The position numbers and the translations under genes are program-made. Of a DNA stretch of 64,000 nucleotides, positions 22,166 through 34,230 are shown piece by piece. The stretch comes from Symsagittifera roscoffensis (taxonomy: Eukaryota; Xenacoelomorpha; Acoela; Convolutidae). The notes beneath the pieces were generated by a model. That model had not been told where the DNA came from. It saw only the letters and a list, made by a program, of their open reading frames with translations, and did not search any database. Numbering within the stretch: position 1 is the first letter of the stretch; every line of letters begins with the position of its first letter. The stretch spans positions 39,331,223 through 39,395,222 of the forward strand of contig NC_087066.1 of NCBI RefSeq assembly GCF_963678635.1, read 5' to 3'.

Positions 22166-23404
22166 AAATATTGGTTATAATAGTAAAACTTCGTAATTGC
22201 AAAGATGACCAAAATTTCTCTCAATGTTATGCCAGAATTTTCATATTTTTTCCAGGTGTTAACCTTCGTAAAAGAGGCTTGTACCTCTTCAAAGTTTTTT
22301 CAGAAAAGCCGTTTTTCAGATTTTCACCAGACAGTTCATTTACTAGTTTGAAAATTTTTCTCAGGTCTCAAAGTATCGTTAAAGCTACCAAAGAGATCTT
22401 ACGAGCGCAGTTTGGTACCGTCAGTCCTTTTTTCCGTTGCATTAATTTAACAGCATCTGCTTGGTATATCTGCATAGAATGAAGGAAAATGTGAATGTCC
22501 ATAATTAGATAAAAGTGATAACGGAGAAAAAGTTTGTAGCTTGAAGCAAAAAAATTAGTCATGGAATTAAAGCATTCAAGAAACTTCGTTTTTGCCAACT
22601 TCATTCCTTGACTTAGTTTTTTACTTCGACCAACTTTGACATTTTCAGAAGCATCGAAAATTTTTTATTTTTTAGCAGCACGAACTTTCGAAGTTTGAAT
22701 TACAAACTTTGAATTAGTTTGAATTAGAAACTTTGACTTTAGCAGTTTCAACTTTATCGAGTTTGCAAAGCTTAATAGATTTTTGGCTTCGTCTAATTTC
22801 ACGCATTCCTTCATTTTATGCAGACATAGCAAGCACATGCTGTTTATTGAACGCATAGACTTTGCACAAGAATGTGTGAATTGTAATTAAAAAAAGTGGG
22901 GGGAAAATTTGCCTAGCGGTGCCAAACTACGCTCGCAAGCTCTCTTTGGTAGCCTGCCAACAAAAAAGATTAATGAAAATTTGAAAAAATAACAAAATAC
23001 GATTAAAATAAAAAGGGCTTTTGACAAGACAACTGCATAGATTTTAGGACTCAGGCTTATTGCCAGCGACTTCATAGTTACTCATCTTATCACAAAACGA
23101 ATGCGTGATTTCTTATCGCACTTTCACTTAGTGGCGTGCGCTGAAGTGTTTTGAACGGTAACTGTTTTTCTTGCCTTTTTTTCGAGCACTTCCGAAACCC
23201 CAAAGTAATAATTTTTAGGTAAATTTTGAGACCAGCATGTAATTTATTCGGAGAATACTGTTTTCAAGCACTTTTGGCAGGTTGCTGCTCAACATTAGCA
23301 TATATTGGCGACAAACGCGCCTTACAGTTTTGTTACGGCAGATCAGCCTGAAACGGCAGTGGTAGAAAAGTAATAGAAGGGGAACTTCAGACAAACACAA
23401 AAAA

Positions 23405-23648
23405 ATGAAAAATTTTCAGGAGAAAATTGGAAATCTTTATAGGAACAAAAAAATGTTTACACAAGATTATCCGATTGCCGGATTCAAAAACAAAAGATTA
23501 AACCATTTTGACGGTTATAAATTGAAAGTAACCATAATCATTTATTTTCATAACAATTTTCTTCAAAAACTTAATCACACAGCTCTCCAAAAAGTCGAAG
23601 TGCAATTTCCTAAAAAGCGTAGCACCTAACTCAACGAAGAAAATATAA
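23405..23648 (+). CDS. 3' exons of unknown gene, unit 2
   Basis: Exons 23420-23527 and 23583-23648 with a 55-base intron match the unit 1 pair, with the same donor (TTGAAA/gtaacc) and acceptor (cacacag). The encoded sequence is the same, ending APNSTKKI, and a silent change is seen in the second-last Lys codon. In this copy the intron happens to be readable without a stop, so an unspliced frame also exists; unit 1 has a stop there, which favours splicing. Confidence 0.45.
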
Positions 23649-23775
23649 GTCAAATTTCAAATTGCAAGCAACAATTTATTTTAAAAAACTCAATAATTAA
23701 TTCAACAATTTCAGATCAATTTGTACATTTTCATTGGCATTTTATTCATTTGAATTTAACCTACTATTCAAATTC

Positions 23776-23973
23776 TCAAATTAGTTTTAGCACTGTTACA
23801 TTGAAATCAATTCTCTTCATAGTAATGTTTCTGATAGCATAAATTTGCCTAGGCCCAATTACAAATTGAGTTCCTTTTTCAACCAGCACGAGTTTGCTTC
23901 CAATTGTGAGAAGGCACTTTCCATTGAGCAACGTACAAATCATCTTCATTTGAGCATCAACCGAAGACAGTTC
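23776..23973 (-). CDS. Last exon of convergent gene, unit 2
   Basis: Same 66-codon open exon as in unit 1, after the acceptor cttgtag, ending VTVLKLI and TGA at 23776-23778. The base before the possible donor-like gtaaca differs (AAT here, AAG in unit 1). This suggests gtaaca is not used as a splice donor and that translation runs to the stop. Upstream of it this copy retains a ~66-base block (about 24243-24308) that unit 1 lacks. Confidence 0.4.
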   Translation of the reverse strand, partial: ELSSVDAQMKMICTLLNGKCLLTIGSKLVLVEKGTQFVIGPRQIYAIRNITMKRIDFNVTVLKLI

Positions 23974-24404
23974 CTACAAGGGCATTATGTTTTAGTCTCA
24001 GTCGCACACGAGCACCTCAAATGAATGGCAAAACAAGCGCAAAAAACCTAAAACGTGCTGGCACTGGAATCAGACGCGGATATAGACTTTTTAACTCATC
24101 TAAATATCTGGCTATTTTATTGTTTTCTATCCCTTCATAGAAAAACAAAATTATCTTTAAATAGTTTAGAGCACTTGGCATGTAGAAAAAATATTCAAAA
24201 CACTCACGCTGATTTTTTTAGAGTGATAACATCAAAAATCATAATGAAAAGTCTTTAGGAAAAACGATTTCAGCAAAAAGCAAATGGAGGGAGCTGAAAA
24301 AAGTCGAAAAATTTGACGGAGAGGCAATTTGAAAGTTTTCCGCAGAGCTCTATAAAAATAGTCTTGATAAAAAGCTTCAAATTATTTTATATCTCAAAAA
24401 CATT

Positions 24405-24640
24405 GCCAACAGACAGCTGGAAAAGAGCCAATGAACGCAAGTAAACAGAAAAAAATACTGACTTGTTTTTTGAAAAAATCTGAACTTTCGAATTTCAAAG
24501 AGAAATATAGATGGCTTCCTTATAGCTCTTTGATTTTCTAAAACAATTTTTTATAAACCCTTTTCGATAAAATTAACCAAATTTGAGAAAACTGAATCCA
24601 TGGGAAAATTTTGCTGGGAAATCTGAAAAATAACCACCAC
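24405..24640 (+). repeat. SINE-like family A, partial copy (unit 2)
   Basis: Counterpart of the unit 1 insertion, starting gccaacagacagctggaaaa and truncated at the same place, so it was inherited with the unit. Confidence 0.7.
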
Positions 24641-24782
24641 CGCAAAATGTTGTCCTCCCAAATTGTAAAATTAACGTGACTGAGGACGATGTTTTTGTTA
24701 ACAGACTGGGGGAGGGGTTGTATAAATGAGAAAGAGCTGAATTGTACAAAGATCGAACTAATATGAAAGATACCGTGCTACC

Positions 24783-25385
24783 CTTTTCACATTCGGGGCC
24801 AATTCTCATAATAGCAGTCGCCACATTTTCATCAACGTGAACAAACACAAAAGACACGGGCTTCAAAAGAGATACTTGGTCTAGTTGTTTGGGCCAGGGA
24901 AAGAAACACTGCTTTAAAGTGGACGAAGAATTCAATCTGTCATATTTATCCATTCGCGGAGGAACATCACTCGGAGGAGTTTTCTGTCGCTCATTTTTGT
25001 CGTTTTTTTCTTTCTCCGCCTCATTCGGCTCCTCTGCTATCATTGCCAAATCTAATTTCCTAAACAGAAAAATCTCAAACATTGAGGCAAGGCATCGCTC
25101 TAGACAATCCTAAGCCTGATTTTATTCCGACCACGCAACGAAATGACTGGAGGGAACTATACAGCAGGTTCGCTTTTTTGTCCAAGTTCAAGTACCTCGA
25201 CAAAGGCTCGTTGCGTATCAAAAGTGGTATTATAAAGTTCTTTCTTTTTTCGATTATCTTTAAATAAATTTTTCGCTGTTTCCGATATAATTGAAATACT
25301 GTGATCGGACGGAACATTGTGCTGCTTGATCAGCAAATTGCGCGTTGACGGTTTAAAAAAACGCAGACCAACTTGCGTCATCCAT
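24783..25385 (-). pseudogene. Frameshifted copy of long exon, unit 2
   Basis: Matches 16046-16652. An extra T in the run after SAF shifts the frame near the start. A missing 5-base 'gcaag' repeat unit near 25086 shifts it again after RAMPCL. The remaining pieces still align, for example FEIFLFRKLDLAMIAEEPNE. This copy cannot encode the 202-codon exon intact. Confidence 0.55.
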
Positions 25386-25411
25386 TTTTAACTTGAACTC
25401 TGTTAATGAAC

Positions 25412-25630
25412 TTAACATTTCTTAATGTTGATTGCTCGAGTCATTCGTGGCTTTTCATTTCTAAACGTGCGCACTTTGTTACTTTTGATTGAAACATGAA
25501 GTTGGATACAAAACATGGCAAATAACGTAATTGAAAACTCAAAAGAAGAAGAATGACTCGACACATTATTTTCAAACTCAATGACTCTTAGAAAGAAAAA
25601 TGAGAGATTTCCCACTGTTATCTCTTTCTG
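25412..25630 (-). CDS. Candidate exon retained in unit 2 only
   Basis: After the acceptor gatttcatttcag the frame reads KEITVGNLSFFFLRVIEFEN, then VSSHSSSFEFSITLFAMF, and ends NIKKC with TAA at 25412-25414. Unit 1 (about 16680-16850) has lost ~60 bases here and its acceptor reads tttcaa, so the exon is broken there. The stop overlaps the in-frame ATG that leads into the next exon's frame (ATGTTAA). Product unknown, and how it joins its neighbours is unresolved. Confidence 0.3.
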   Translation of the reverse strand, partial: QKEITVGNLSFFFLRVIEFENNVSSHSSSFEFSITLFAMFCIQLHVSIKSNKVRTFRNEKPRMTRAINIKKC

Positions 25631-25867
25631 AAATGAAATCAATGGTCCTTCACTTTTTAAACAGCTGGTAGTTATTTGTTGTTATATACCTCGAATCTAC
25701 AAAACGTTAATCACGGAAAATTTATCTTTTGATTCTAACTGATTTCAAAGAAAAGCAGACTGAAGCCCCCATTACGATTAAACTTTGATAAAAGCAGAAA
25801 TGTCAAGTTTGGGTAGTTTAACAAAACTACCTCAGCTAGATAATATCTTCTTATAGAAGCTTGTAAC

Positions 25868-26121
25868 CTTTTAATTGGTGAACGATTCAGTAAACAAGCA
25901 GTTGAGGATATTTTCTCGTAGTTGTTGAGAAACCCGGCCGGTACTCGATACCCAGTTCTAGGCGCTATCTCATTTTGGCGATGATTAACAGGGTAAGTTC
26001 GTGAGTGAATTAGTGGGTGCAGAGGATACCAGAGCCGCACTGGTCTTCGGGGACAACTAGGTCTGCGTGACTTCCGAAGTCGACCGCCCGAGACAGCGCC
26101 AGAGCTGCCAGCTGATTCCAT
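25868..26121 (-). CDS. Upstream exon, basic protein, unit 2
   Basis: Counterpart of 17066-17319, 254 bases in both copies, beginning MESAGSSGAVSGGRLRKSRR, with donor AAAAG/gttaca. Here a clean acceptor, gaattttcag, precedes the ATG by a few bases. In unit 1 that site reads catttcaa, so the first intron boundary may be lost there. Confidence 0.45.
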
Positions 26122-27504
26122 GAGCAAACTGAAAATTCCATATTAACTTCTCATCTTAGCTCTAATCCAAAAAGTAATTTATGCAGAGGCGAGGCTGTAT
26201 TTCGCCAATACAAGGAAGAAAACAGCAAAAGGTAGTCGAAAATGGCAAAAAAAATTAAAACACGGAAAATAAAGATTAAAATAAACCTTGAAATTAAACT
26301 TTTGCCATGTTCTGAAGTCGAACAGCCAACCTGGAGATTCAAAGTATCAAAAAACTAGCGGCCACTAAAGCAGAAGGAACAAAACCTACTAATTTACCAA
26401 TACTATTCAGAAAACGAGTTGGGTTAGAAAAAAGTCGATTCGTAATTTAACACTACGCTCGCTAGCTCGCATGTGTAAAATAGCCAAATAAAAACGTGAA
26501 ATCTTTTCTCGTTCAATTTTTTTTGGTTAATTTCGGAATTTATTTCCACGCAAAATAAGGTATCAAAAATAAACTTCAGATGGAGTCGAGCGATAACAGA
26601 GTTCAAGCCCCTTCAGTCATGACTCGATTGGAAAAACAAAATTAAATCAAAAAAGTTTTGTCGAGAAAAAGCGCATAAAAATTTTTGCTTCTTAATCCAA
26701 CTTGGAGCGAGTAGAGCAAACAGTAACAGAAAAAGCTGTCGATTAAAATGAAAAAGCTAAAGTTGAATACAAGTTTGAAGTGAACAAAAATCAAAAAGAA
26801 ACATGGATAGCCGGTGGCACAAAATGTTCCGACCATAGTCTTTAAAAAACACAGTTTTTTTTTCAAATTAGTGTCGTTTTTTCGGCGTGGTGTGATAAAA
26901 GGAGCTGTACAAAAAACTAGATTTAAGTATAATCGACAGCGATATTAAAATAAGCAATGTAAAAACAAGTTTTGCAGAAAAATGACAAAAAAAAACACGA
27001 ATAAACTTACAAAAAAAATGTTCGTTATTTTTTCAAGTTTTTTTTTGCAGTTTTTTGACGTTTTGAAAACTTTGATTACAAAAAGGCGCTAAAATACTCA
27101 AAGTAAACTAAGGTTTCTCGAGTAAAACTAACTTTTTACGTTTTCAATTCAGCTATTGTAAGCTTTAAAGCAATTAAAGTAAGACTGCTCGCGCGCATTA
27201 TTGGCTCGAAAACGGACAAACCAAAAACTTTAAACCAATTTTTCTCAAAAATCGATACATTTTTCAATGCTGTCCGCATCACGGCTGAAAGCGCTTAATA
27301 TGATACATCACTCAACCCAGTCTAATGATTATTTATGGTCCATGACTTTGTGTGGAGAAAGAAAAAAACTACAACACCCGAATACAAAGTTCCTCGCCAT
27401 TTTCAATGGTCGAAACAATAAAGGGAAGTTTTTAAAAATGACAATCTATAGTTCTCATCCATGAACGAACAACAAGCGATCATTGTCACCAAGGAGCAAA
27501 AAAA

Positions 27505-28150
27505 ATGCAAATTTTCGTTCGGAAGTACTGAAAATTTTTTGGCCTTATAAACGCATAAACCATCAATTTTGCACGTTTTTCAGATGTATTGCCAGACAAT
27601 TACGCAGTTTTTGCATCGAAATGCAGAAATATTTCAAAATTTGAGGACTTTATCCGCGCATGAACGAGATTTGGCAGATGTTTTATGATACTGTTTATTA
27701 TTCATTTTTAAAAAAAGTTGCTGTTTTTAGGGCAAAATAACAAAAAAATAAAAGGTTTTGGCATACTTTTTTAACCTAATTTATAAAAAAAAAACAATTT
27801 TTTAAAATGGTATTTCTTTCTCCGCTCCCTGATTATCCGCTATGATATATTTTAGGCAATCAAGAAGCTAGCAGCAATCTAGAAGAATTCTGCAGTTTTG
27901 CCAATCATCGATGACCTTTTCACGCAACTAGACTCACCCGATAGCAACTAGACTCAGGCTCAACAGGTTTGCAGCGATTATAATTTTGAAATTACAAAAT
28001 TACATATTTTACAGATTCGATTATTTTGGTACGTCGAATGGAACTTTTTAAAGCCACCGTATTTGTTCTATTAGCTTTACTCGACAGAGAAAAGGCATAA
28101 GGTAGATTGAAATAGGCTATATTGTCTGCTGACAAAAAAAAGAACAAAAC
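27505..28150. repeat. Partial terminal array unit
   Basis: Repeats the first ~600 bases of the unit and ends ctatattgtctgctgac plus an A run. To its right the sequence is unrelated to the array. The same 17-base ending at 19240-19260 shows this is a real sequence block and not a random breakpoint. Confidence 0.75.
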
Positions 28151-28354
28151 AAGACCGGTTTTTAGTAACACTTGTAGAAAAAGAACAGTGTTAATAGGAA
28201 ACTATTGTTTTCCATTTTAGACAGTGATATTAACGCTTTTATTTTCTGACTTTAATTTGAATTTCAATTATTTGGTGGCACGCAGACTTTCCATTTTAGC
28301 TTGCCCCAGCTTTGATCGGATTCTGAAAAAAAATGGCGGATTTCCTTTATTGTT

Positions 28355-28752
28355 GTTCCGAATTACGTAACGAAAGTAACGGAATATTTGTGCTCGGGGT
28401 GTTTTTTATTTTGAATTTCGACTTCTTAACTACTCATTTTTGACGGAACTTTTTTATATCATTCAAAAAGTATTGTTATTTTAAGTTGAATTTGAAAAAA
28501 TATTTTACCTGCAATCATTTTTGGCAGGGTTATGGGGGTTTAAAGATAGCCATTTTGGCCAATTTGGGACAATTAACCCAATAACTTTGTACCTTATATT
28601 ACGTGAGGTGGAATGATTTTCAAAAAAATCTATCTCAAATTAAAAAATCGTTTTTGTATTAATTTTAATTTTTTCATGTTATTACTGCTCCACAGACTTT
28701 AAAAGGCAGTCGGAACTTTCAGGGCTTCGCCCTGATAAGAGCAGTCTTGCTT
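28355..28752. mobile_element. Solo arm of the foldback family
   Basis: Starts gttccgaattacgtaacgaa, then agtaacggaatatttgtgct, and ends with the ggcagtcggaactttcaggg block and a 'gggcttcgccct' hairpin. This is one arm of the 8942-10274 element without its partner. It lies about 200 bases right of the array end. Confidence 0.65.
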
Positions 28753-31380
28753 CTATTTGAGCAGCTGCATTATATATCAATTGTTGCAACGAGCACACTG
28801 AAAACATTGGGTTTTGGATAATCCGGTTTTGAACAAACCAGTTATTCTCTAGCAGACTCACATGCATTACGCACCCGTTTGTCAGTAACTTTATTGGATT
28901 AGACTTTTTTGTCAAGTAGCAAAATTTAATAAAACAAAATGGAAAAGATGATTTAAAGCCTGTTTTGCAATGGCCTTCTATAATACAATTTTTAATCGTA
29001 AAAGTGCTAATTTATTATGACATATATTGAAGGATTGAATATATTGACTAGCAATTAAGGTTCATGCTGGAACCTTAAGCTGAAATATGGCCTTCAAATA
29101 GTTTTAGATTTCAAGATAACATAGTTTTTCTCAAATTTACTATTTCTCTATTTACTGTTTTCGATTTTAGCTCAAACTTGAGAAACATTAAGACAGACAA
29201 TTGAAAAAGATTGAAAAAAAAACAAAATTTATTTTGTCTCTTTTGGCTGTTTTTAATGTTACCTCAACTTTAGTACCTTAAATACAGGCAAATTAAAACG
29301 ATTCAAAAAAAATTCACTTTAAAAATTTTGAAAAAAAAAAACATTAAATTTTATTCTTTTTAAAAAGTCTTACAAATTCGTAATCGGAAGTCTAACTTAT
29401 TTTCCTATGAGCAAATAATTATCAAACTAACTAAAAACGAACTCAAAAGTGAAGCCGAAAAAAAAATCAAATTGTCGAGCTTTTCCTGAAAAGAACCTAC
29501 ACGACCTAAAATGTGTAGTCATTTCGTTCACTGATACTTAGAAATAAAAGCAACCCGTTAGTTTCTACGCAAATTTTTAAACTACTACTCAGCTGCTCAT
29601 GATAGCTCAACCACCATCATGGCAAACAACTGAGGAAGATAATTGAAGATCATGAACACAACGAAGAAACAAAAACTTTCAGCAAGATAGAAATCTCATG
29701 CAGATAATCTCAGATAATTACTTTGGCTTTCCTGTTCAGAGATGCTTTAATTCTCATTTCACGTCAAAACTAACCAATATCTAGTCAAAAATTTTTTGAA
29801 GCAATTGTTTAAAAATTTGCATTGCAACTCGTTAGCCTAATACACATCACAATAGTGACTAAAAGGGTAAAAAAAGATCTGAAACACTAGCAAAATATCA
29901 TTTTATTGTACCCAAAATTTGTGTTTTTCACAGATTAGAAGCTGCTTTTCAACTCTAACACAGGCGAAGCGGAGCTTCGCAACACTTGCGAAACAATAAA
30001 AACATTGCATTACAAGATGTTGAAAGAAAAAAAGAAGTAAGTCATCTTTTTGAAAAACTAGCCAAATCTATTTAGACATTTTATCCAATGATTATTAAGA
30101 TGATTGTCAATTAATAGCAAAAAAGTATTTTTTGGCGGTGTACGAAAAATTAGTCGAATAAATCTTTTGGAATCTGGCTTTCAAAACATTATATGATATT
30201 TGAAATTATAATTAATTAAACAAAATATTTTCAATAAAACATAGATTCATCCTTCGTCTAAAAATTTCATGTTTCTTTGTTTTGTCGCAGATCTAGAAAC
30301 ATTTTCAATATCTCTTACTAGCTTTAGATTATCTCTTACACAATAACCTTTCTTGAGTCTCTTAATTCTGATCCGTTTATTTGGCATATTTTCACTTCAG
30401 ATTCTTGCAAATTTATACCTTTTCGAAAACTAAATGACCAGTTGAGAGCTAAGCTTTACAGAGCTCTCACTTCATGAGCAGTTGACTACTTCCGGTTTTT
30501 GTAAGCAAGAGATGACTTGAAAGCAGAAAACATTTCAGAGATGAAAAATACATTAAGGCAAAAATCTTTCGCTCTACCAATTAAATAAGGCGAGGGGTCG
30601 GCTTATTTTGAGGCAACTACAAAACTTCAATTCCTGATGAAAAAAAACTATTTTAACGGAAATGACTTTCGGCCAAAATTTACAGGCAATTTCCTAATTC
30701 TAAAAAATTTCTCACACCGATGGCTTAACAATCAACGGACAGGAAGCGAAAAAAAGACGAATTACTCACGGTTGAATGAACAATGTCATCAAAAATTGAT
30801 CAGCACTTTTTGAACAAACTTCAATTCATTTATCAAATACCAAATAGGGAAGTATAAAATTAGTAGTAATCTAATCTACATAACAGAGACAAGCTGATCT
30901 TTTGTATCAAATTAATTCAAATAAAATCACATCTACAGGATCTGATGATTAACACTAAGCTTTTCAGAACTCAGTCTTCGAACATTGGCCATTTAAATGC
31001 AGCAACATAAATGTAAATATAATAAAAATTTAGCCATAATAGTTGGTAAAGCGCTAATGAGCTCAAGAAAATCGCCCAAATAAATTTAAAAAAAGCTGAA
31101 CAAACTTTGGCCCATGTGAACAAAATTTCACTCCTAAACTAACCAAAAGAAAGAAAGATCACCACACCTTCTCCCCCCTCCCCCCAATTTAATGGCAAAT
31201 TTAAATAAACTTCAAGCAAAAAACTAAATTGAGATTGGTTAAAAAATACTAGTAACCAAGTGAGCGATGATCTTCTTAATTTGATTCAATGGGAAGTTGG
31301 CTCGCACCAATTTTTGAACGTTTCCAAAAAAAATATTGCACACGACCTAAATAAGCGATAAATCAATTCGTTCATTAACA
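28753..31380. other. Gene-poor AT-rich stretch
   Basis: No supported exon in about 2.6 kb. A short motif shared with other places, caggcgaagcggagcttcgc followed by acttgcg, occurs at 29961-29993. Near 31335-31385 (cacacgacctaaataagcga, then gttcattaaca) there is a diverged tail of SINE-like family A. Confidence 0.5.
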
Positions 31381-31384
31381 CTTT

Positions 31385-31652
31385 ATCCCACATTGACAAA
31401 ATATCCCGCATTCCAAACATCCCAATTCAAAACCGTCACTCCCAACAAGCGTAAAACTAAGAAGATACTTGTCGCGGTATTCTTGGGATATATTGTCGTG
31501 GGGTATTGGGCATTTGTATGACTCATATAAAATATCTGAGAACATTTCTCAGCAAAGAATATCAGTATCGGCAAAAGAGGAGCAACGACATTTTTTAAAT
31601 TGCTGTTAATGCCAAACTGAATACTACTTGCAAAGACAAAAACCTGAACCAA
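31385..31652. other. Block open on both strands, coding unclear
   Basis: On the plus strand one frame to TGA near 31520 reads LTKYPAFQTSQFKTVTPNKR, then KTKKILVAVFLGYIVVGYWAFV: a basic stretch followed by one membrane-spanning segment at the C-terminus. On the minus strand 31383-31652 is also open (89 residues). The plus frame looks more natural but lacks a start or a nearby acceptor. Either a small membrane-protein exon or chance. Confidence 0.2.
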
Positions 31653-31943
31653 TTCGAAAAATTCGCAACATTTATATGCAGAAAGATGAAAAAATCGAAA
31701 TGCAAAAACAAGTATATTTATGCATGTTCAAATTCAACATAAATTTACATCAAATCACACTATTTGCCTTAAAAATCCGAGTATTCTGAACTGAAGGTTT
31801 GAAATAAGTTCACATCGGCCAAATTATAAAGCGAACTCTTAGTGATAACATTTAACTCAATTAAAATCGTAAGTGCTGCGATAACACATTCAACTCAACT
31901 TCGCTGAACAAATTAGAAACTTGTGTTAATTTCAGCAAAATTA

Positions 31944-32334
31944 TAGTGCTGATTTAAATTTCTCCGAACAAAACGAACGAAAGTTGAATTTTCAAACGCG
32001 TTTTTCTCCATTTGGGTTAAGATTGGACAAAAAGTGAAGTTAAGTGATTGGACAAACCGAGCAAAAGTTGCTTAGAATTTCATCCAAATTATTACGGTGC
32101 AATTTCTTCTTCGAAATTCTCAACCAAAATTTTGCCCCAAGAATGGTTCAAAATTTTTGGGTTAAAATTTTGGTTGTGAATTTCGGAGAAAAAATTGCAC
32201 CATATTAATTCGGATGAAATTCTAAGCAACTTTTGTTCTCTTTACTTTTTGTCCAATCTTAACTTACGTTGAGAAAAACGTGTTTGAAAATTCAAGTTTT
32301 GTTGATTTCGTCCGGATAATTTAAATCAGCACTG
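31944..32334. mobile_element. TA-flanked inverted-repeat element
   Basis: Left end tagtgctgatttaaatttct and right end ttaaatcagcactg are mirrored, with TA on both sides (31942-31943 and 32335-32336). The arms of about 190 bases pair along most of their length: attggacaaaaagtgaa with tttttgtccaat, and cggtgcaattt with aaattgcacc. TA duplication and short non-coding length fit a mariner-type miniature element. Confidence 0.7.
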
Positions 32335-32336
32335 TA

Positions 32337-32812
32337 TTTGAAAAACGAGTTTCAAATGCGCTTCAGATTTTGGAGATTTGGCGCCCAGCGAGCAAATGCG
32401 AAGTCCTCTCAAAAATTATTACCTGGTTTAATAGCAAAACGAAGAAGTGTGCGCTTAGTTGCACAGGGACTCCAAACTTGTCATTAAGTAAAATTTATCC
32501 GTGTATTACACAGCCCGGGTTAACCTCCTTTGCCTGACTAAAAATGCTTATCATACAGCTCCAGTCATGGAGTCTATGGAAAAAATGCTCATGTTACAAC
32601 TTTTGTCAGAAATGAACTTTTTCTGGCAAAAAAAACTAGCTAAATAAGCTCATCTAAACTTACCAATAGCTTTTTTCCATCGAAATTAAAATTTTCAAAA
32701 GAGTCCTAGAAAAATTTTCAGGGTATTTTGAACCTAATAAGGTCGTTTTGTTACAATTAAGCTTTTTCTGAAAAAACGAGCAAAAATGCTTATGTATGTC
32801 TGTATGTATGTA
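32337..32812. other. Non-coding stretch, no gene seen
   Basis: No exon supported. It ends in a TATG-type microsatellite at about 32791-32820. Confidence 0.45.
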
Positions 32813-32820
32813 TGTGTATG

Positions 32821-33174
32821 CAGTAGCGGGTTGAGGGGGCATTCAACCCCACCCCCCCCCCCCCCCCCCTCAGGGATTTAACCCCCCTGGCGACCCAAAT
32901 GGTCCCCCCTTTGTACTATTTTGAGATATCCATTTTTGGCTGACTGATGTTAAAAATTATCATTTTTCTAAAGGCGCCTTGTGCGCCAATCTATACTAAT
33001 TTTGAGGGGGAGCGCGTCGAAAAAACGCAATTTTTCGGTCGAAATTTTCCAAAAAGTGCATAAAAATGCCTATATCGGCCTGTTTTTCTACAAAGCTCAG
33101 AAATTCAATTTGGTTGACTTAAAAAAGTTTTTTTTTTAAATCTGCACCCTTCGAGATTCCTAGATCCGCGCCTG
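32821..33174 (-). mobile_element. hAT-like miniature element in a microsatellite
   Basis: Begins cagtagcgggttgagggggc, ends gattcctagatccgcgcctg, and is flanked on both sides by tgtgtatg (32813-32820 and 33175-33182). The element interrupts a TATG microsatellite, so part of the flanking identity could come from the repeat itself. It carries a long C run and is in reverse orientation relative to the copy at 655. Confidence 0.7.
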
Positions 33175-33182
33175 TGTGTATG

Positions 33183-34230
33183 TATGTATGTAGTTTATTA
33201 TGCATCTATGTATATATGCAAAAACAAGAAAAAAAACGAGCAAAAAAGCTTAACATACACTTTCTAATTACGAATATTCTGTAATAAGCATTTTTTCCAT
33301 CGAAATAAAAAAGTTTACAGGTTATTTTGAATTTAATAAGGTAGTTTTTGTTAAGAATAAGCGCTTTGTTCTGACAAACAAGTTCTTCTGTCAAAAATGT
33401 GGTAGGTCAGCGTTTTCAATTTCCGTTACTTGAAAAATCGAGTTTACGTTGATGTAAAGGTTTAATTGTTCCCTTTTGTATTTTTTCTCTCGAAATACTT
33501 TTTTCGACTTGAAAGGTTTTGACTGAACCTATGTCAGCTCAGTTGCAAGTTTTTGCGTCGCTAGATTTTATTTAGTGATTAGGAGGCATTTGATCAAATT
33601 GGGGCTCTTTTTCTTTTGCTCTTTTTTCTGAAATTTTAGATTAATCTTCATTAAAAAGGCCGACAATATTTCAAAATTTTTGGGTAAATCATTAGTGAAT
33701 TCGCACATCTATTTCTCAAATCGTCAAAAACTTAAAAAAAAAACATTTTCTATCTTGGTTTTTTTCTTCAAGAATCTATGATTTCTTCCAATTGCTCTGG
33801 CAAAAACATGCCAAGATTTTCTTTAAGATTTTTCAAAGATATCAAAGATGCACGGTCTTGGGAAAAATGATAGTCACACAATTCCAATGATGGATAAAAC
33901 TAGTCATACAATTCCATAATTGGAAAAAATGCTACTCACAATTTGATTAATGGAAAAAAGGCTTATCGTGCTAGTTTAGTACAATTATTCCATGCTTCGG
34001 AATTGTACGACAAGCATTTTTCCATGTACGAAATTTGTATGACAAGCACTTTATGTCAATCTGGGAGGTCGTAGAGCTGATATTAAATGAATTACTTACA
34101 CGTCGTCGAAAAAGTACCTCAGATTTGGAAAAACTGAATCGTATCTCAAAAAGCCAAAAATGGGCGCTCAAATTTGATAACTGACAGAGCTGGTTAAAAA
34201 CTGCACTTATCACAAGCACATTTACACACA
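33183..34230. other. Non-coding stretch with small inverted repeats
   Basis: Between about 33860 and 34050 the words acaattcc, ccaatgatgg, taattgga and ggaattgt recur in both orientations, giving a cluster of short foldbacks. A possible minus-strand exon at about 34100-34190 (NLSAHFWLFEIRFSFSKSEV, donor CGT/gtaagt) is too short to support alone. Confidence 0.3.

Larger units (their letters stand above)
10659..28150. repeat. Tandem array of ~8 kb units
   Basis: The same start (aaatgtaaattttcgttcgg) occurs at about 10663, 18638 and 27504 (written tgcaaatt there). Unit 1 is 10659-18638. An internally deleted unit is 18639-19629: it jumps from a block matching ~11250 to one matching ~16845-17145. 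Unit 2 is 19630-27504 and lacks the first ~270 bases. A partial unit runs 27505-28150. Long stretches of units 1 and 2 are almost base-for-base identical, while 15.3-16.9 kb versus 24-25.6 kb shows many substitutions and indels. The deleted and partial units share an ending, ctatattgtctgctgac, that is absent at the equivalent point of units 1 and 2. The repeated ~600 bases could also be read as terminal direct repeats of an element. Confidence 0.85.

Noticed and set aside
32780-33200. Array-like periodic TATG sequence as a CRISPR or satellite
   Set aside because: Simple microsatellite interrupted by a hAT-like element; no spacers or long direct repeats.
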